Positions 47,037 through 59,180 are shown, numbered from the stretch's first letter. The stretch: DNA of 64,000 bases from Rosellinia necatrix (GCA_021209875.1 JAGYVD010000005.1:1116001-1180000), one strand, 5' to 3'. Notes: generated by a model not told the origin, from the sequence alone. Numbers and translations: made by a program.

Positions 47037-48263
47037 TCACTTATCCCCGGATATGGCGCGGATGAGACCAATCAATATGCCAAAGACGACGCCGACGCCG
47101 ACCATGAAGCGCCAGCGGTCGCTGGACATGCCCTCCTCGCGCATCAGCCACCCGGCGCTACCGAGGGGCCAGATGAAGCCGGTGATGACGCCGCGGACGA
47201 GGACGTCGACCATGCCGACGAGGCCGAACTCGTCGCTATCGGTGCCGTCTACGACGGCCATGCCCAACATGCCACCACCGGGGCCGCCGCCGCCGTCGCC
47301 GTGGGCGGCTCCGGTGGCGGCGGCGGCGGCGGCGGAGGGGACGGCGGCGCCGTTGTCGTCGATCCAGGCGTCCTCCATGCGGCGGAAGCCGTCGGGGCTC
47401 GGGAGAGTGTCGGGGGTGTAGCGGGCGGCGTGGATGCCGCGGAACTGCAGGCGCAGCTGGTTCACCTCGGACGCGGTGAAGCCGGCGGACAGCAGGCGGT
47501 CGAAGCCGCGGGGGGCCGCGGACGTCGTCACCGTCGATGGGTCGGGGCCGGGGGAGGAGGAGGAGGAGGAGGAGGAGAAGGATGTCGTCGTCGTTGTCGT
47601 GGTTATGGCCGGGGGGTGATGACGGTGCGGGAACGAGGCGGTCGGCGGGGGTAGCGCGGCGGCCCGGGCCTCCCGCTCCAGCTCGGCCGTCGATAGCTCG
47701 TCGCCGATGCTGCAGTTCACGTAGATCCGCGGCGCGGGCTCGGGGCGGCCGGGGACGGATTTGCCCTTGCCTCTGCTGTGGCTCTTGCTGTCGCGGCTCT
47801 CTTCTCCTCCTTCTCGTTCTCGTTCTCGCTCTCGTTCTCCTCTTCCTCCCTTTTCGGCGCTCCGCCGCCGATCGAGGTTCGGTTGTGATGATAGTGGTGG
47901 TGGTGGTGGTGGTGGATGATGGGGGCCATTTCCCGTCGGCGGTGGCGGCGGGAGGGCGCGGAGCACGGCGCTCAGGGCGGCCGTGTCCGGGAGGATCTTG
48001 CCGCCGTGGATAAAGCGCAGACGCCGCCGCGCGTGGCCCTTGTCGAGGCGCGAGCGGATCAGGTGCTTCAGCGACACCACCGTCGTCGCGCCCGGGCGCG
48101 GGATGTCGAGCTCCAGGTCCGGCAGGGACGCGCTGAACCGCACCGTCAGGAGGAGTGGGGCAGGCGCCGGCGGCATGGCTCGCGGGGCGATGGGGGATCG
48201 GGTCGGCGGCGCCGCTGCTGGTGGTGGTGGTGGTGGTGGTTGTGCTGCCGTCGTCGTCGTCAT
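47037..48263 (-). CDS. dsc3: Dsc3 subunit of the Dsc E3 ubiquitin ligase complex
   Basis: This is a single exon of 408 residues. After a Pro/Ala leader (about 1-36) comes a ubiquitin-like domain (LLLTVRFSASLPDLELDIPR to RLRFIHGGKILPDTAALSAV). A low-complexity stretch of poly-Pro, Arg-Glu, poly-Thr and poly-Ser follows. The conserved C-terminal domain contains IYVNCSIGDELSTAELE and GFDRLLSAGFTASEVNQLRLQF. The end has two hydrophobic segments (VDVLVRGVITGFIWPLGS and FMVGVGVVFGILIGLIRAI). This is the DUF2407 architecture of Dsc3, a Golgi membrane subunit of the ligase that activates SREBP by cleavage in fungi. The gene is the last intact one before the AT-rich block. Its coding sequence is very GC-rich, in sharp contrast to what follows 640 bases upstream of its start. 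Confidence 0.87.
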   Translation of the reverse strand: MTTTTAAQPPPPPPPAAAPPTRSPIAPRAMPPAPAPLLLTVRFSASLPDLELDIPRPGATTVVSLKHLIRSRLDKGHARRRLRFIHGGKILPDTAALSAVLRALPPPPPTGNGPHHPPPPPPPLSSQPNLDRRRSAEKGGRGEREREREREGGEESRDSKSHSRGKGKSVPGRPEPAPRIYVNCSIGDELSTAELEREARAAALPPPTASFPHRHHPPAITTTTTTTSFSSSSSSSSPGPDPSTVTTSAAPRGFDRLLSAGFTASEVNQLRLQFRGIHAARYTPDTLPSPDGFRRMEDAWIDDNGAAVPSAAAAAATGAAHGDGGGGPGGGMLGMAVVDGTDSDEFGLVGMVDVLVRGVITGFIWPLGSAGWLMREEGMSSDRWRFMVGVGVVFGILIGLIRAISGDK

Positions 48264-49501
48264 GTTGTTGGGTTCGTGGTGGCGTTGCTTGGAGGGTGAG
48301 GCATCGTGGGTAAAGGGGTTTTGGGGGTCTGGTCTAACTATGCCCGCTCTCTGGAGTCGGATGCGATTCGGTATGAAGGTAAGGGGTGGGAAGGAAGAAA
48401 GGAAGAAAGGAAAAAAGAAAGAAACAGGGAGGGGTTGAGATTTCTTATGGGATGTTTCTTGGATGGGTAGGTATGATGTATCTAGATAGACGACGACCTT
48501 ATGTGCAAGGAAGATAAGCTGATGATAACCATGTGTTCCTAGTCTAAACCCCTTTCAGTTAAGATCCCTGCATATACTTCTAATCACTCCAACTTAAGTC
48601 TAATTCGTGACTATGATAGACAGAGCGTTCAACTAACAGGCAGGTAGATACCTACCTAGTATACCTAGTAACCACAAGCACACGACTTTTTAAGAGGTAA
48701 ATGTAAATTGAATTTGCATGGATTACTGCTACTCTCTTGATAGGGTTAGTTATTTATCTCTCCGCTCTCCGACTAGTTTGTTATTTCTCAGTAAGTGAGG
48801 ATCATCAGGCATAGTAAGCTATTCTATCAGAAACAAGAGTCATAAGTGCATACTTTATATATACACTTATTCCAGGATTAGGAATGTTAGCTTGGGTATA
48901 AAACAAAAGTGTTAGCTAGGATAATAGCCAAGGTTTATATAATTATCCCTGCTTGTATTTTTATTTATAAATTATATAAAAAAGTATATCTAGCTTTAAA
49001 ATAATAGATTTATCGAACTATTAATAATATAGCTGTTATTTTTTGCTAAACTAGCTTTAATTATATTATAAGCTTTATTAACTAGCTATATAATTATGTT
49101 TTTATATTAACTGTTTTTTATATTTGCTGTTTATATATAAATTATTATTAAATTTAAATATTTAAAAACATTTTAAACAATTTTATTGCTTATTATTTAA
49201 TTTTTAAAATAAAATAAACTTAAACTAACGATTTTAAAAGCTAATTTAGCTTATTATATTATTTTTATATTATTTAATTTATTAATTTAAAATTTATAAT
49301 AATAAAAACAATTAATTAATTTAACTAAAATTAACGCGTTAAAATAAAAACTTTTTATAAAGTTATTAATTAATTATATAAAAAAATAGCTGTAAAATAA
49401 AGCTATACGGTTTAACAAGTTTAATATATTTATAACCAGCTTTTAATTTTTTAAAAATAGCGCTAAAAAATCGCAGTTAATATATTTAGCTAGAACTAAA
49501 T
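48264..49501. other. Transition from gene-rich to AT-rich RIP-marked DNA
   Basis: The first 600 bases hold the dsc3 upstream region. From about 48890-48960 composition falls steeply to A/T-rich DNA with TA-rich words and almost no CA/TG dinucleotides, and it stays so to 49501, where the LTR element begins. Nothing in the AT-rich part could be read as a gene. Confidence 0.65.
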
Positions 49502-49770
49502 TATAATAGCTGCAATAGCGGCAGTTGGAGCGGAGCCTAACTATACCTATATATTAAAAAAAAAAACTAAAGTTGAGAAAAAAAAAGAACTATATATAGG
49601 GCTGACGGCCAGAATTCTTACTTATATATACTACTAGTTATTTATTATATAACTAGCCTACCGCATTTACTACCTCTTTTTGTACTTATTTAGCCAAAGA
49701 ACTAATTAAAAGCCGTTAAGCTATTTATTTGTGCAGCTAATTAAAGCTATTATAGCTGTAAGTTATAATA
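49502..49770 (-). repeat. 3' LTR of the retrotransposon (left copy), heavily mutated
   Basis: It aligns over its whole length with the solo LTR at 58911-59180 (reverse complement). Differences are G-to-A and C-to-T; for example the end that reads TGTGATGG in the intact copy is TATAATAG here. The terminal TG..CA has become TA..TA. Confidence 0.9.
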
Positions 49771-52540
49771 ATTCCTTTTCTGCAAAAAAATTTAGCCTAA
49801 GTTTTTAGCCGCGCAAAACTAAAGATATGCTAAGCTGATTTTTTTTAAAGCTATTTATGTTATGTTTAAAGTTTAAACCGGAGACTTTTAAATTAACACT
49901 TTTAAGCAGTAAAAAAATATTTTCGGCGTATATAATTAATTAAAATCTAAAAGTTTTTAATTTTTAGTTTTATATTTATTATATTAATTAGTTAATTTTT
50001 ATTTGATTTATTTTTAATTAAGCTATTTATTATGTTATTTATATTTTATTTATAATTTTAGTTATGTTTTATTTTTTAATATATTATTGTTTTTATATGT
50101 TTTAACAAATATATTTTTTTTAGCCGCTTTAATTTAGTTTTATAGCTGTTTTAATAGTTTTATTTTTTCCGGGTATTTATTATAATATTTTTTTAGCTTA
50201 ATTAAAACGTTTTTTAAATCGGCGGCTAAGTATTAATTATTGTTATGTTTTTAGCTTTTTTAAAACATTTTATAAAATAGTTTTTTTTTTTAGATTTTTA
50301 ATAATAAAATTTTTTTATTTTTTTTTTTTTTTAGCGTTTTATTAACTATTTTTTTTTTTAGTCGGAGCATTTTTTGTTTAAATAAAAAATTATTAATATA
50401 TTTTTATAGTTGTTTAATATAAAATTAACAGCTTTTTTATTATATTGTTAATAATTTTAGTTTAAATATATTAAAACGGTCGGTTTTAATATTAATAATT
50501 TTATAAGCTTGTTATATTATTAAATAGTTTAGCTTGTTGTTAAATCGATTAGTTTATTTTTTTTTTTTATAGTATAAATACGTAGTTTTTAATTATAAAG
50601 TTTAAGTTTTATTAATGTTTATTAGCTTATATAATTATTTGTTATTATATTTTTATATTTATATTTTTATTTTTTAACGTAGTTATAGACTTTTTATAAA
50701 CGTTTAAGCTTTTTTTAAATAATCTTTTTTAACTTGTTTTTTTATAATTGCTTTGTTTTTATTTAAAACTTTTAATTAAACGTTATATTTATCGGTTTTT
50801 TTATTAGTACTTTTTTTAAAAACAGCTTTTTTAAAGCTTTATAAAGCAAAAACGCTTATATAACGTTTAAAGCTAAAAACGTTTTAAACTAGTTTTTTTA
50901 AAAATAGTTAATATATAGTTGCAGCTGCTAATCTATTTATTAATATATTATTTTTATTTGTTTTATTAATTAATAATATTTTGTTATAAAAAATCTAGTT
51001 TTATATTATAAATTTTTAATAGTTTGTTTATAAAATCAGCAATAAACTAGTTTTTTTGTTGCTAACTACTGTTTTTAGCTATTTATATATTTAATAAAAA
51101 CTTTTATAATATATTTTAGCAGCATTTTTTACTGTTATTAATTTTTTGCATGCAGTTATTTATATTAGTTTTAATAGTTTATTAATTATATAAAATATTA
51201 TATTATTTTTATATTTATTTTTAAAAAGTTTTTAAAATTAATTATTATATGTTATTATATATATTTTAATACCGGTAAAAAAGTTAGCTTTTTTAATATT
51301 TTATCGCAGAAAACTTTTATAAAACAATAAAAACAGTTTACTATATATTAATTAATTTTATAGTATAGCTTTAGCTATTAATAACGTTAGAACATCAGGC
51401 GTTTTATTTTTTTGCAGCTTAAATATATTATTGCTAGCTTTATATAAGCTTTTTTAATTATTTAAGTCTGCAAATTATTTAATTTAAAATAACCAACTTT
51501 TTTATATAATAAAAAATTTTTTAATATTAATTAATTAAAATTTTTATTAGCTTGGGCTTTTTTTTAATATTTATTTAAGCTAATATTATATTAATTAGTT
51601 TTAAATACTACGTTTATAAATATTATTTTTAACAGCAGTAAAAATATAATATTTTTATAATATATATTTTATATATGTTTTTATTATTTTAAAATTATTA
51701 GTTTAAAAAAGCTATAGTTTTTATTTATTTTTTATTGTTTTTATATTTTTAAATTTTTATTAGTTTAAAAAATGTTTGTTATTATATTTTTAATTTTAAA
51801 TAATATATAATATTAAAGTTATAATACGCGATAAGCTTAGCTTATTTAGCCTGTTTTAAGTTCAGGATTTTTTTTACGCTAAAATATTTTAATGCAGCAT
51901 AATTTATAATAATTAAAAACAGCTGCAGTTATTATAAGCTTATTAGTTCTGTTTTTTAATAAAGCAGCTTTTTAACTACTGTTAATATTTTTTTATTATA
52001 AATATTATAGTTTAATTTTACGTTATAAAAAGTTTTTAAATAAAATATAACTAGCTGTTATAAAATATCTGCAGTTTTTTTTTATAACAGAACGCTAGCG
52101 GTTATACTGTTAAATATATTTGTTTTTATTTAAGTTTTATTTTTATAGTTAAAATGTTTTAATATTAGCGCGCTAATTAATTTATTTTTTAGCATTTTAA
52201 ACGTTTTTTAATAAAAGTTTAACTAAATTAAGTTAGCTTTAGTATAAATTAAATTATTTAACAGCTTAGTTATTTATTTATATTTATAAATAAACTTTTA
52301 TAAAAATTATAAAAACTTAGAAATAATCGTATTTTTTTAATAACGTTTTATTTTTTTTTAAATGTTTTTAATTATAAATAATTTTAATTTTATTAAAATT
52401 AATTTTTATATTTTTAATTTTAATAATAAACTTAAAAACTTAGTTTTTTTATATAGAACTTATATTTTTTAAATCGGTTTATAATCCTGTTTTTTAAAAC
52501 GTAATAATATTTTATTTATATAATATCGATGTTTTAGTTT

Positions 52541-52594
52541 ATTATTTAAATAAATTAAAATATTATTAATATAAGCTGTACAGAAAATATCCAG
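52541..52594 (-). pseudogene. Reverse transcriptase relic of the retrotransposon
   Basis: On the minus strand these bases read LDIFCTAYINNILIYLNN in one frame, which matches the catalytic block of Ty3/gypsy reverse transcriptases. The two catalytic Asp codons have become Asn (GAY to AAT), as expected from G-to-A mutation, so the enzyme site is destroyed. Stops surround the segment. Confidence 0.8.
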
Positions 52595-55500
52595 GTATTT
52601 TTATAATATGTTATTAATATATTTTTAAAAAATCGCTGGCTTATTAATTAATTTAAAAAGTAGTATTTTAAACTAATAAGCTTTATAGCGCGTTTAAAAA
52701 CGGTTAATTTTTATTTTTTTATAATATAAATATAATAAAATATTTATTTAATATTAATTTTAATAAATATTTTAGCTTATATTATATAAGCTAGTGTTTT
52801 TTTAATTAATAATAACAAGTATTAATTTTTTTATATTAAAACGTTTAATTTTTTATAATTAACGTATAAACGTAACGATCTGTTATTTTTTTGTGCAAAC
52901 AATATAAAAGCGGCTTAAAAAACTAGCGTAAGCTTTATAAATTTTTTTGCCAGATTATTATAAATATATTGTTAACAGGTTTTAGTTTTTTTAAATAATA
53001 TTTTATAAAAAGGATTATATTTTAATGTTTTTAAGTTTTAATTTAAAATTAAGCAGTAATTTATTTCTGGCTTATATAAAAGCAAGTTATTTAAAGCAGC
53101 TTTTAAAAAATATTTAAATATTTGTAGTAAACTTTTAAAACGATTTATCGCAAGTTTTTTTTTAATTTTATTTTATTTTTAATCAACAGCTTATTTTAAG
53201 TTTTTATTATTTATTATTTATTATTTTATTAATTTTATGCAGTGTAATTATGCTATAATATATTATATTATTTTATTATAACGTTATATTAAAATTATAG
53301 CTTTAATAGTTATAATTTTTATTAATTAGTGTTTATATTATCTGATAATATTTTGCTAGAATTAATAAAAGCTTTAGGCGTTTTTTTTAGCGGAGTTTTT
53401 ATTTTAGGCCTAGTTTTTATTATTTTAAAACTAGTTCAGCTTTTAGCTTAATATTTTTTTATTTTATATATTTTTATATAATTTTATTTTTTATTTAAAA
53501 CATTTATTAGTTTTAAAGTTTTAAAACTTATATTAAAGTAGTTTTAAAAAATAAAGACTTTTAAGCTTGCGTTTTTAATAATTAATATAACTTTTAGCTA
53601 AATAATTTTTGCTATATTTAGTTTAAAATATTTTAAGCTTATAATTTTTTTTTGCTGCATTTAATTAAATTAACTATTTTTATATTTTTATTTTTTAGTT
53701 TATTAGCTTTTTTTTAAGCAACATTTTTTAATATTTAGAATATTTTAACAAGTTTTTTGCTTTATTTATTAAAATTTTAAAAACTTAATATTTAAGTTTT
53801 TAATCGCTTAAAAATAAAAATTGTTTATATAAAAATTTATTAGCACGTTGTAATAATTATAATACTTTTTTAATAATTACGTTATATTTTATATTAATAA
53901 TTATTAAAAAACTTTTATATAATTTTTTTGCATTTTAAAATATAATCTTAAAGCTAAGTCTATTTATTAAGTTAAATTATTATTATATTTAGTAATAATA
54001 GCTAGTTTAAAACTTATTATAATTTTAAGTTTTAAATATATTATTATTTATATAGCAAAAGTTATATTAATTAAAATATATACGTCTGTTTTATATTAGC
54101 TAAAACTTTAATAAATAGCATAAATTTATTATTTATTATAGTATAATTTATAAAAGCGGGTTTTTTTAATATGCTTTTAAAAAGTTAAACAGGATTTTTT
54201 ATATTATATTATATTAAATACCGATATTTCTTGCTTAAGAAAAAGTTTAATTATTTTAAGCTGTTTTTTTTTTTTTTTATTTATGTTTATTTTTTTATAT
54301 AATTTATTTTTATAGTTTTTATAAAAATAATATTAATATATATATTATTTAATCGGTTGAAATTATTTTTATAAAAATAATTATTATTATAATGTTTTTG
54401 TTTATAATAAATAAAATATTTACTTTTTAAAATAAAAACTTTAAATTAATTTAGTTTTAGTTTAGCATAGATTTTTGTTCTGTTTTTTATTTATTTAATA
54501 GCTGTTATTTTTTTGTTGTTATTCCGCGGTTAATAAATATTTTCCGGTCGGAGACTATTTTTAGCAGTTATAGTTAAAACTTTTTTTAGTTTTTTGGTTT
54601 TTTTTATGTTTTGCTTTTTTTTTAAAGCTTTGTTTTAAATAAAATTTTTTTATTATTAATAGTTATATAACTATATATATTTATAATAAGCAGAAAAATT
54701 TACTATATTATTATATAGTTTATTTATATAAAGTTTATTTAAATATTTAAGCAACTTATTATATATATTTTATTTAAAGTTTTTAAGTTAACTTTTATTA
54801 TGCCGGCTTAACAAGCAAACTTAATATAAAACAAAATAAATTTATCGTTTATTATTATTTTTAAATTTTAATATTTAATTCTAGCTTTTTATATTTATTA
54901 AAGTTATTATAAAACAAAAATAAATAGTTTAATATTTTTAACTAGTTTTTAATATTAGTTTATTATAGTTATTAATAATAAACGGTATAAAATTTTTAAA
55001 AGCTTTATTTTTATATAACTAGTAATATAATTAATTTTTTAATTTATATTAAAAATAGTCGCTATTTTTAATAAGTTTGCTTTTTAAAAGCATAAACTAA
55101 TGTTTAAACTTTATTTCCGACTTATTTTTTATTAGTTTTTTATTTATAAATATGGAAGGTTTAGCTGTTTTAAAAGTTAACTTTAACTTTTTTTTAATAT
55201 ATTATAAGTTTAAAGTTTTTAAGTTAAGTTTTAAAGTAGTTTTTAAGCGACTACTAGGTTTGTTTAATTAAGTAGATATTATAACAATCTGGTTTTTTAA
55301 AATTTTAATTTTTTTGTTAGCTTTAATTAAAGCTTAGTTTAAATCAGCTTTAATTTTTTTGCTTTTTAAACTAAATTAATTTATTTAATGTATTATTTAC
55401 GTAAAATTATTATTAATATTATTAATTATATTAGCAACGTTTTTTAAAATATTTTAAACAGCGTTTATAAATAAAAAGCAATGTTTAAACTTATAATATA

Positions 55501-56084
55501 TATTTTTAAAATAGTTTTAAACTAGTTTTATAAACTATTAAAAGTTTATAAAACTGTTCTACAAAAAAAACGCGCGTTTTTTTTTATTTATTATTGCTGC
55601 AAAAACTATTTTTGCTTATTTATCTGTAGTAAAATAAGCAGCGTTAACTTTTATTTATTTTATAAAATTTTTATAAAATTTTATAAAAGCTAGCTGTACG
55701 TATGTTTTAATTATTACTGCTAATAATGCAATTTTAATATAAAAATATTAATAAATTTATTTTTTTGCTTTTTTGTTTTTATTATAGCTTTTATTTTTTT
55801 AGTTAAAGCGCCCAGCTATATCGGTATTATTAGCTTATGTTAATAATTTTACGAACTTTAAAAACTAGCGCTAAAGTTTATAATAGTTATGTCGGGCATT
55901 ATTACGTAAAGCTAGTTTATTTAGGTCGTTTTTTTTAAAACGTACTTGTTGTTTAGCCTTTGCTAAAAAAATTAAATTATTTTTTTTTGCTATAACGTTT
56001 TAATAAATTAATTAGTTAATTAATTATTTAGTCGGTTAAAAAAATTTAACGTTTTTTTAAACAACAAAAAATAAACTTTAGTTT

Positions 56085-56353
56085 TATAATAGCTGTAATA
56101 ATAGTAGTTAGAGCAGAGCCTAACTATACCTATATATTAAAAAAAAAAACTAAAGTTAAAAAAAAAAAAAAACTATATATAGGGCTAACGGCCAGAATTC
56201 CTACTTATATATACCACTGGTTATTTACTACGTGACTGGCCTACCGTATTTACCACTTCTTTTTGTATTTATTTAGCCGGGGAACTAATCAGGGGCCGCC
56301 AGGCCACTTATTCGTGCAGCCAATCAGGGCCATCATGGCTGTGGGTCATAACA
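56085..56353 (-). repeat. 5' LTR of the retrotransposon (right copy), half mutated
   Basis: It is 269 bases, the same length as the left LTR and in the same orientation. Up to about 56205 it is as AT-rich as the rest of the element. From about 56215 to 56353 it is almost identical to the intact solo LTR, keeping GGGGCCGCCAGGCCAC and GGCCATCATGGCTG. Confidence 0.9.
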
Positions 56354-56358
56354 TAAAT

Positions 56359-56676
56359 TAAAGCTTAAATTAAAGCTAATTTTAATTATTAACAGCTTTT
56401 ATAATAATATATATTTTTAATAGTTTTTAAACTATTATATTTTAATAAACCAGTAATTAATATTATTATAAAACTTTTAATTATTATTAATTAATTTAAA
56501 ATAATAAATTTATTTAATAAAAGCTTATAAACAGGCTAAAATAACTTTTATAAAAGCTGCTTTAACTAAATATTTTAATAAAAAAAAATTAGCTATATAT
56601 AAATTTAATCGCGTTTTTTAATAAATATTAAGCTTATATTAACTTTATATAAAAAACTTAAATAATAGTTTATTAA
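56359..56676. other. AT-rich DNA between two mobile elements
   Basis: These 318 bases are the older AT-rich target into which the LTR element jumped. A TTAA lies at 56673-56676, at the edge of the inverted-repeat element. No gene was seen. Confidence 0.55.
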
Positions 56677-56870
56677 CACAGTTAGAAAGAGGGGGCTCCT
56701 TATCTAGCTAGCGCAGCTAGCTAGATAAAAATTATATAAATTAAATAAAGTACTAGTTTAAAACTTCTAGTCCTTATAAAACCAGAAGTTTTTTTTTTTT
56801 TTAATTCTATATTATATTTTTATAGACTTAATATTATACCACTTTTAGTAAACTATACTAAATAATATAG
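56677..56870 (+). repeat. Left terminal inverted repeat
   Basis: It matches the reverse complement of 60057-60248. It contains a hairpin at 56701-56727 with 12-base arms TATCTAGCTAGC around GCA. It carries more TA-rich changes than the right copy. Confidence 0.75.
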
Positions 56871-58180
56871 TAAGTTTTATAATTACACGATTTTATATTT
56901 TAGTTTTTTTTTTATATTAGTAAATAAAGCACGTTTAATTTTTTAACGTCTACGTATATTTAATTTTTAATATAGCTTTTTTTTATATTTTAAGCAGCGC
57001 TGTTTATAAAAAAAATTAAAATTGCTAGCTTTTAAGCTTAACTATTACTAACAAAATCTACTAATGTTTATTTAACTTATAAATTTAATAACTAACAATT
57101 TAATATATTCTGCGTTAATTAATTAATTAATTAATTTACCAGCAGCTAAATCTAACTTTATATTATATTTTAAACAGCTTTACTAGCTGTTTATATATTA
57201 TTACATCTAGCTATTAACATATTAAAATAATCTATTGTTTTTTAAACTTTAATTATTTTAATATTAAATATTTAATAATTATAATATTACGATTAGCTAT
57301 TTTTTAAACTTTAATTAATATTATATTTAAATAATAAAATTATAACTTATAATTAACACTAGCTTTATTTTTTAAAAGCTTGCGTTAAGTTTTTAATAAG
57401 CACGCAGGTTTTAATACTATTTAATTATATTTTTTATTTTATTTTTAATTTTAAAATTTAATTTTATTTTAAAACATATATATAAATATAAATTTATAAA
57501 ACAGCTAATAATATTTGCTAGCTTAATTATAAAAATTATACAACCTATATATATTTACCCTGTTATTAATACTAACACAGATTTTAACTATTAACCTGTA
57601 TAAACTTAATAATTATTAATATATTAAAACATAAAACCGATTTAAAATCTTTAGCACTTAAAAAATTTAAAATAGTTTTAATAATTAAAAATTTAACTTT
57701 AAAGCTTATAAAAGCTAAAAAAATTCCTAGCTTTAAAATAGTTTAACTTAAACTATTAATTTTTAAAATAATATAAAAAAAACGCTATTTTTTATTAATA
57801 AAACTTAAGTTTATTAAACCAGTATTTTTTTGCTCCGTGTAAAAATTAAAAATTAGAACTATAAATATTAAACATTTTATATTAAAAAAAAATATAGTTT
57901 AAAATAAGTTTAATAACAAGTTTAGATTAAATAATAACAAAAATCTTAAGTTTATATTTTAAATTTATTTAAAAATAATATAAAATTAATAAAAATTTAA
58001 TAAAAACTTTAAAATTATTACTTAGTTTAAAGCTAAAAAAACAACGTTTAATAATTACAACAATTTTTAACTTTTTTAAAAAATAAATAGTTTTAAAAAC
58101 TATATCGCTAAAAATATAAATAAATTATTATAGTAATAATAATCTAAGCTATAAAATTAAAAATTAAAATTTAAACTAAA

Positions 58181-58437
58181 TGTTAGAGTAGGCAAGGGGT
58201 GCCAGGCTTGGCACCACCAGTTGCCCCACTGTAAGATTAGATAAGGTGGCCCAGGCCACCTGGGCTAGCCCACTTGGGCTTGGCCCACCCACCTACCTGT
58301 ACTAGTAGGTGGAATTCTAGGACTGCACCTAAAATTCCACCATCTTCATCACAAACACACATACAACACCACAAACTAGACCAGCATACAGCAAAATACA
58401 GCTATTTACAGCTTCATACCCCTGACTAGACTTATCA
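58181..58437. mobile_element. Solo LTR, 257 bases, unmutated
   Basis: It starts TGTTAGAGTAGGC and ends CTTATCA (TG..CA). It is flanked by a perfect 5-base duplication CTAAA (58176-58180 and 58438-58442). Base composition is normal (GGTGCCAGGCTTGGCACC, GGCCCAGGCCACC) inside very AT-rich DNA. It is unrelated to the other LTR family; a TGTTAGA start is common in Ty1/copia elements, but the family is not proven. No internal element sequence is left, so it arose by LTR-LTR recombination or came as a single LTR. Confidence 0.85.
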
Positions 58438-58910
58438 CTAAACAAACAAGTTTTTAAATTATTTATTCCAGCTATAAACTTTTTATAGAATTAATATAAC
58501 AAATTAAAAAATAATATAACAAATTAAAAAATAATATAACAAAAACAAAAAAACATGCTAAAAATATTAAAGCAGCAAAAATAATCGATTAATTAATATA
58601 ACAACTAAATAATATTAAAATGCCGGCCAATATAAAAATTTCTGCTTTTAAAACATTTTATCGCGCTATTAATTAGTTATTTAAAGCTATATTAAACGCA
58701 ACTAAATATATAGTAGCACCGCTTATTTAACTTTAATACTCTGGTTATTAATACTTAACTGCAGCTATACTAACATTAAAACTATTATTTAAATCGTTTA
58801 TTTTAATGCTTTTAATAAAACTAGCATAAGTTTTAATAGCAGCGCTAATATTTATTATTTTAATAGTCCGTTTTAAAATATAAACTATATATTTATTAAT
58901 AAAAGCTTTG

Positions 58911-59180
58911 TGTCATGACCCACAGCCATGATGGCCCTGATTGGCTGCACGAATAAGTGGCCTGGCGGCCCCTGATTGGTTCCCCGGCTAAGTGGGTACA
59001 AGTACGAGGTGGTGAATGCGGTAGGCCAGTCATATAGTGAATGGCCAGTGGTATGTACAAGTAGGAATTCTGGCCGTTGGCCCTGTGTATAGTTCTCTTC
59101 TTTTCTCAACCTTAGTTTTTCTTCCCAATACATAGGTATAGTTGGGCTCCGCTCCAACTGCCGCTATTGCAGCCATCACA
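58911..59180 (+). mobile_element. Solo LTR of the gypsy family, 270 bases, unmutated
   Basis: It starts TGTCATGACCCACAG and ends CCATCACA. It is flanked by CTTTG on both sides (58906-58910 and 59181-59185). It is the intact form of the LTRs at 49502 and 56085, in the opposite orientation. Its GC content is normal and CA/TG dinucleotides are kept. An open frame inside it on the minus strand is chance. Confidence 0.9.

Larger units (their letters stand above)
49502..56353 (-). mobile_element. RIP-mutated full-length Ty3/gypsy-like LTR retrotransposon
   Basis: The element spans 6852 bases between two direct 269-base LTRs (49502-49770 and 56085-56353). It is flanked by the 5-base target duplication TAAAT (49497-49501 and 56354-56358). 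The minus strand is the coding strand: a purine tract reading GCAGAAAAGGAAT lies right next to the left LTR (49771-49783 in complement). A reverse transcriptase relic (52541-52594) lies upstream of a KPDALTRR-like remnant (about 51390) in that direction, which fits the RT-RNase H-integrase order of Ty3/gypsy. No open frame survives. Base changes are of the C-to-T/G-to-A kind, judged against the unmutated solo LTR at 58911-59180. It is dead and can only serve as a target for silencing. Confidence 0.9.

Noticed and set aside
47022..47654. 210-codon plus-strand frame
   Set aside because: Antisense shadow of dsc3, made of Gly/Ala/Asp runs.
50000..56000. Mitochondrial DNA fragment, because of the AT richness
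   Set aside because: LTRs, target duplications and a reverse transcriptase relic explain the block, and no mitochondrial gene was seen.
58885..59157. 90-codon minus-strand frame
   Set aside because: It lies inside the solo LTR and uses its GC-normal sequence; LTRs of this size do not code for protein.
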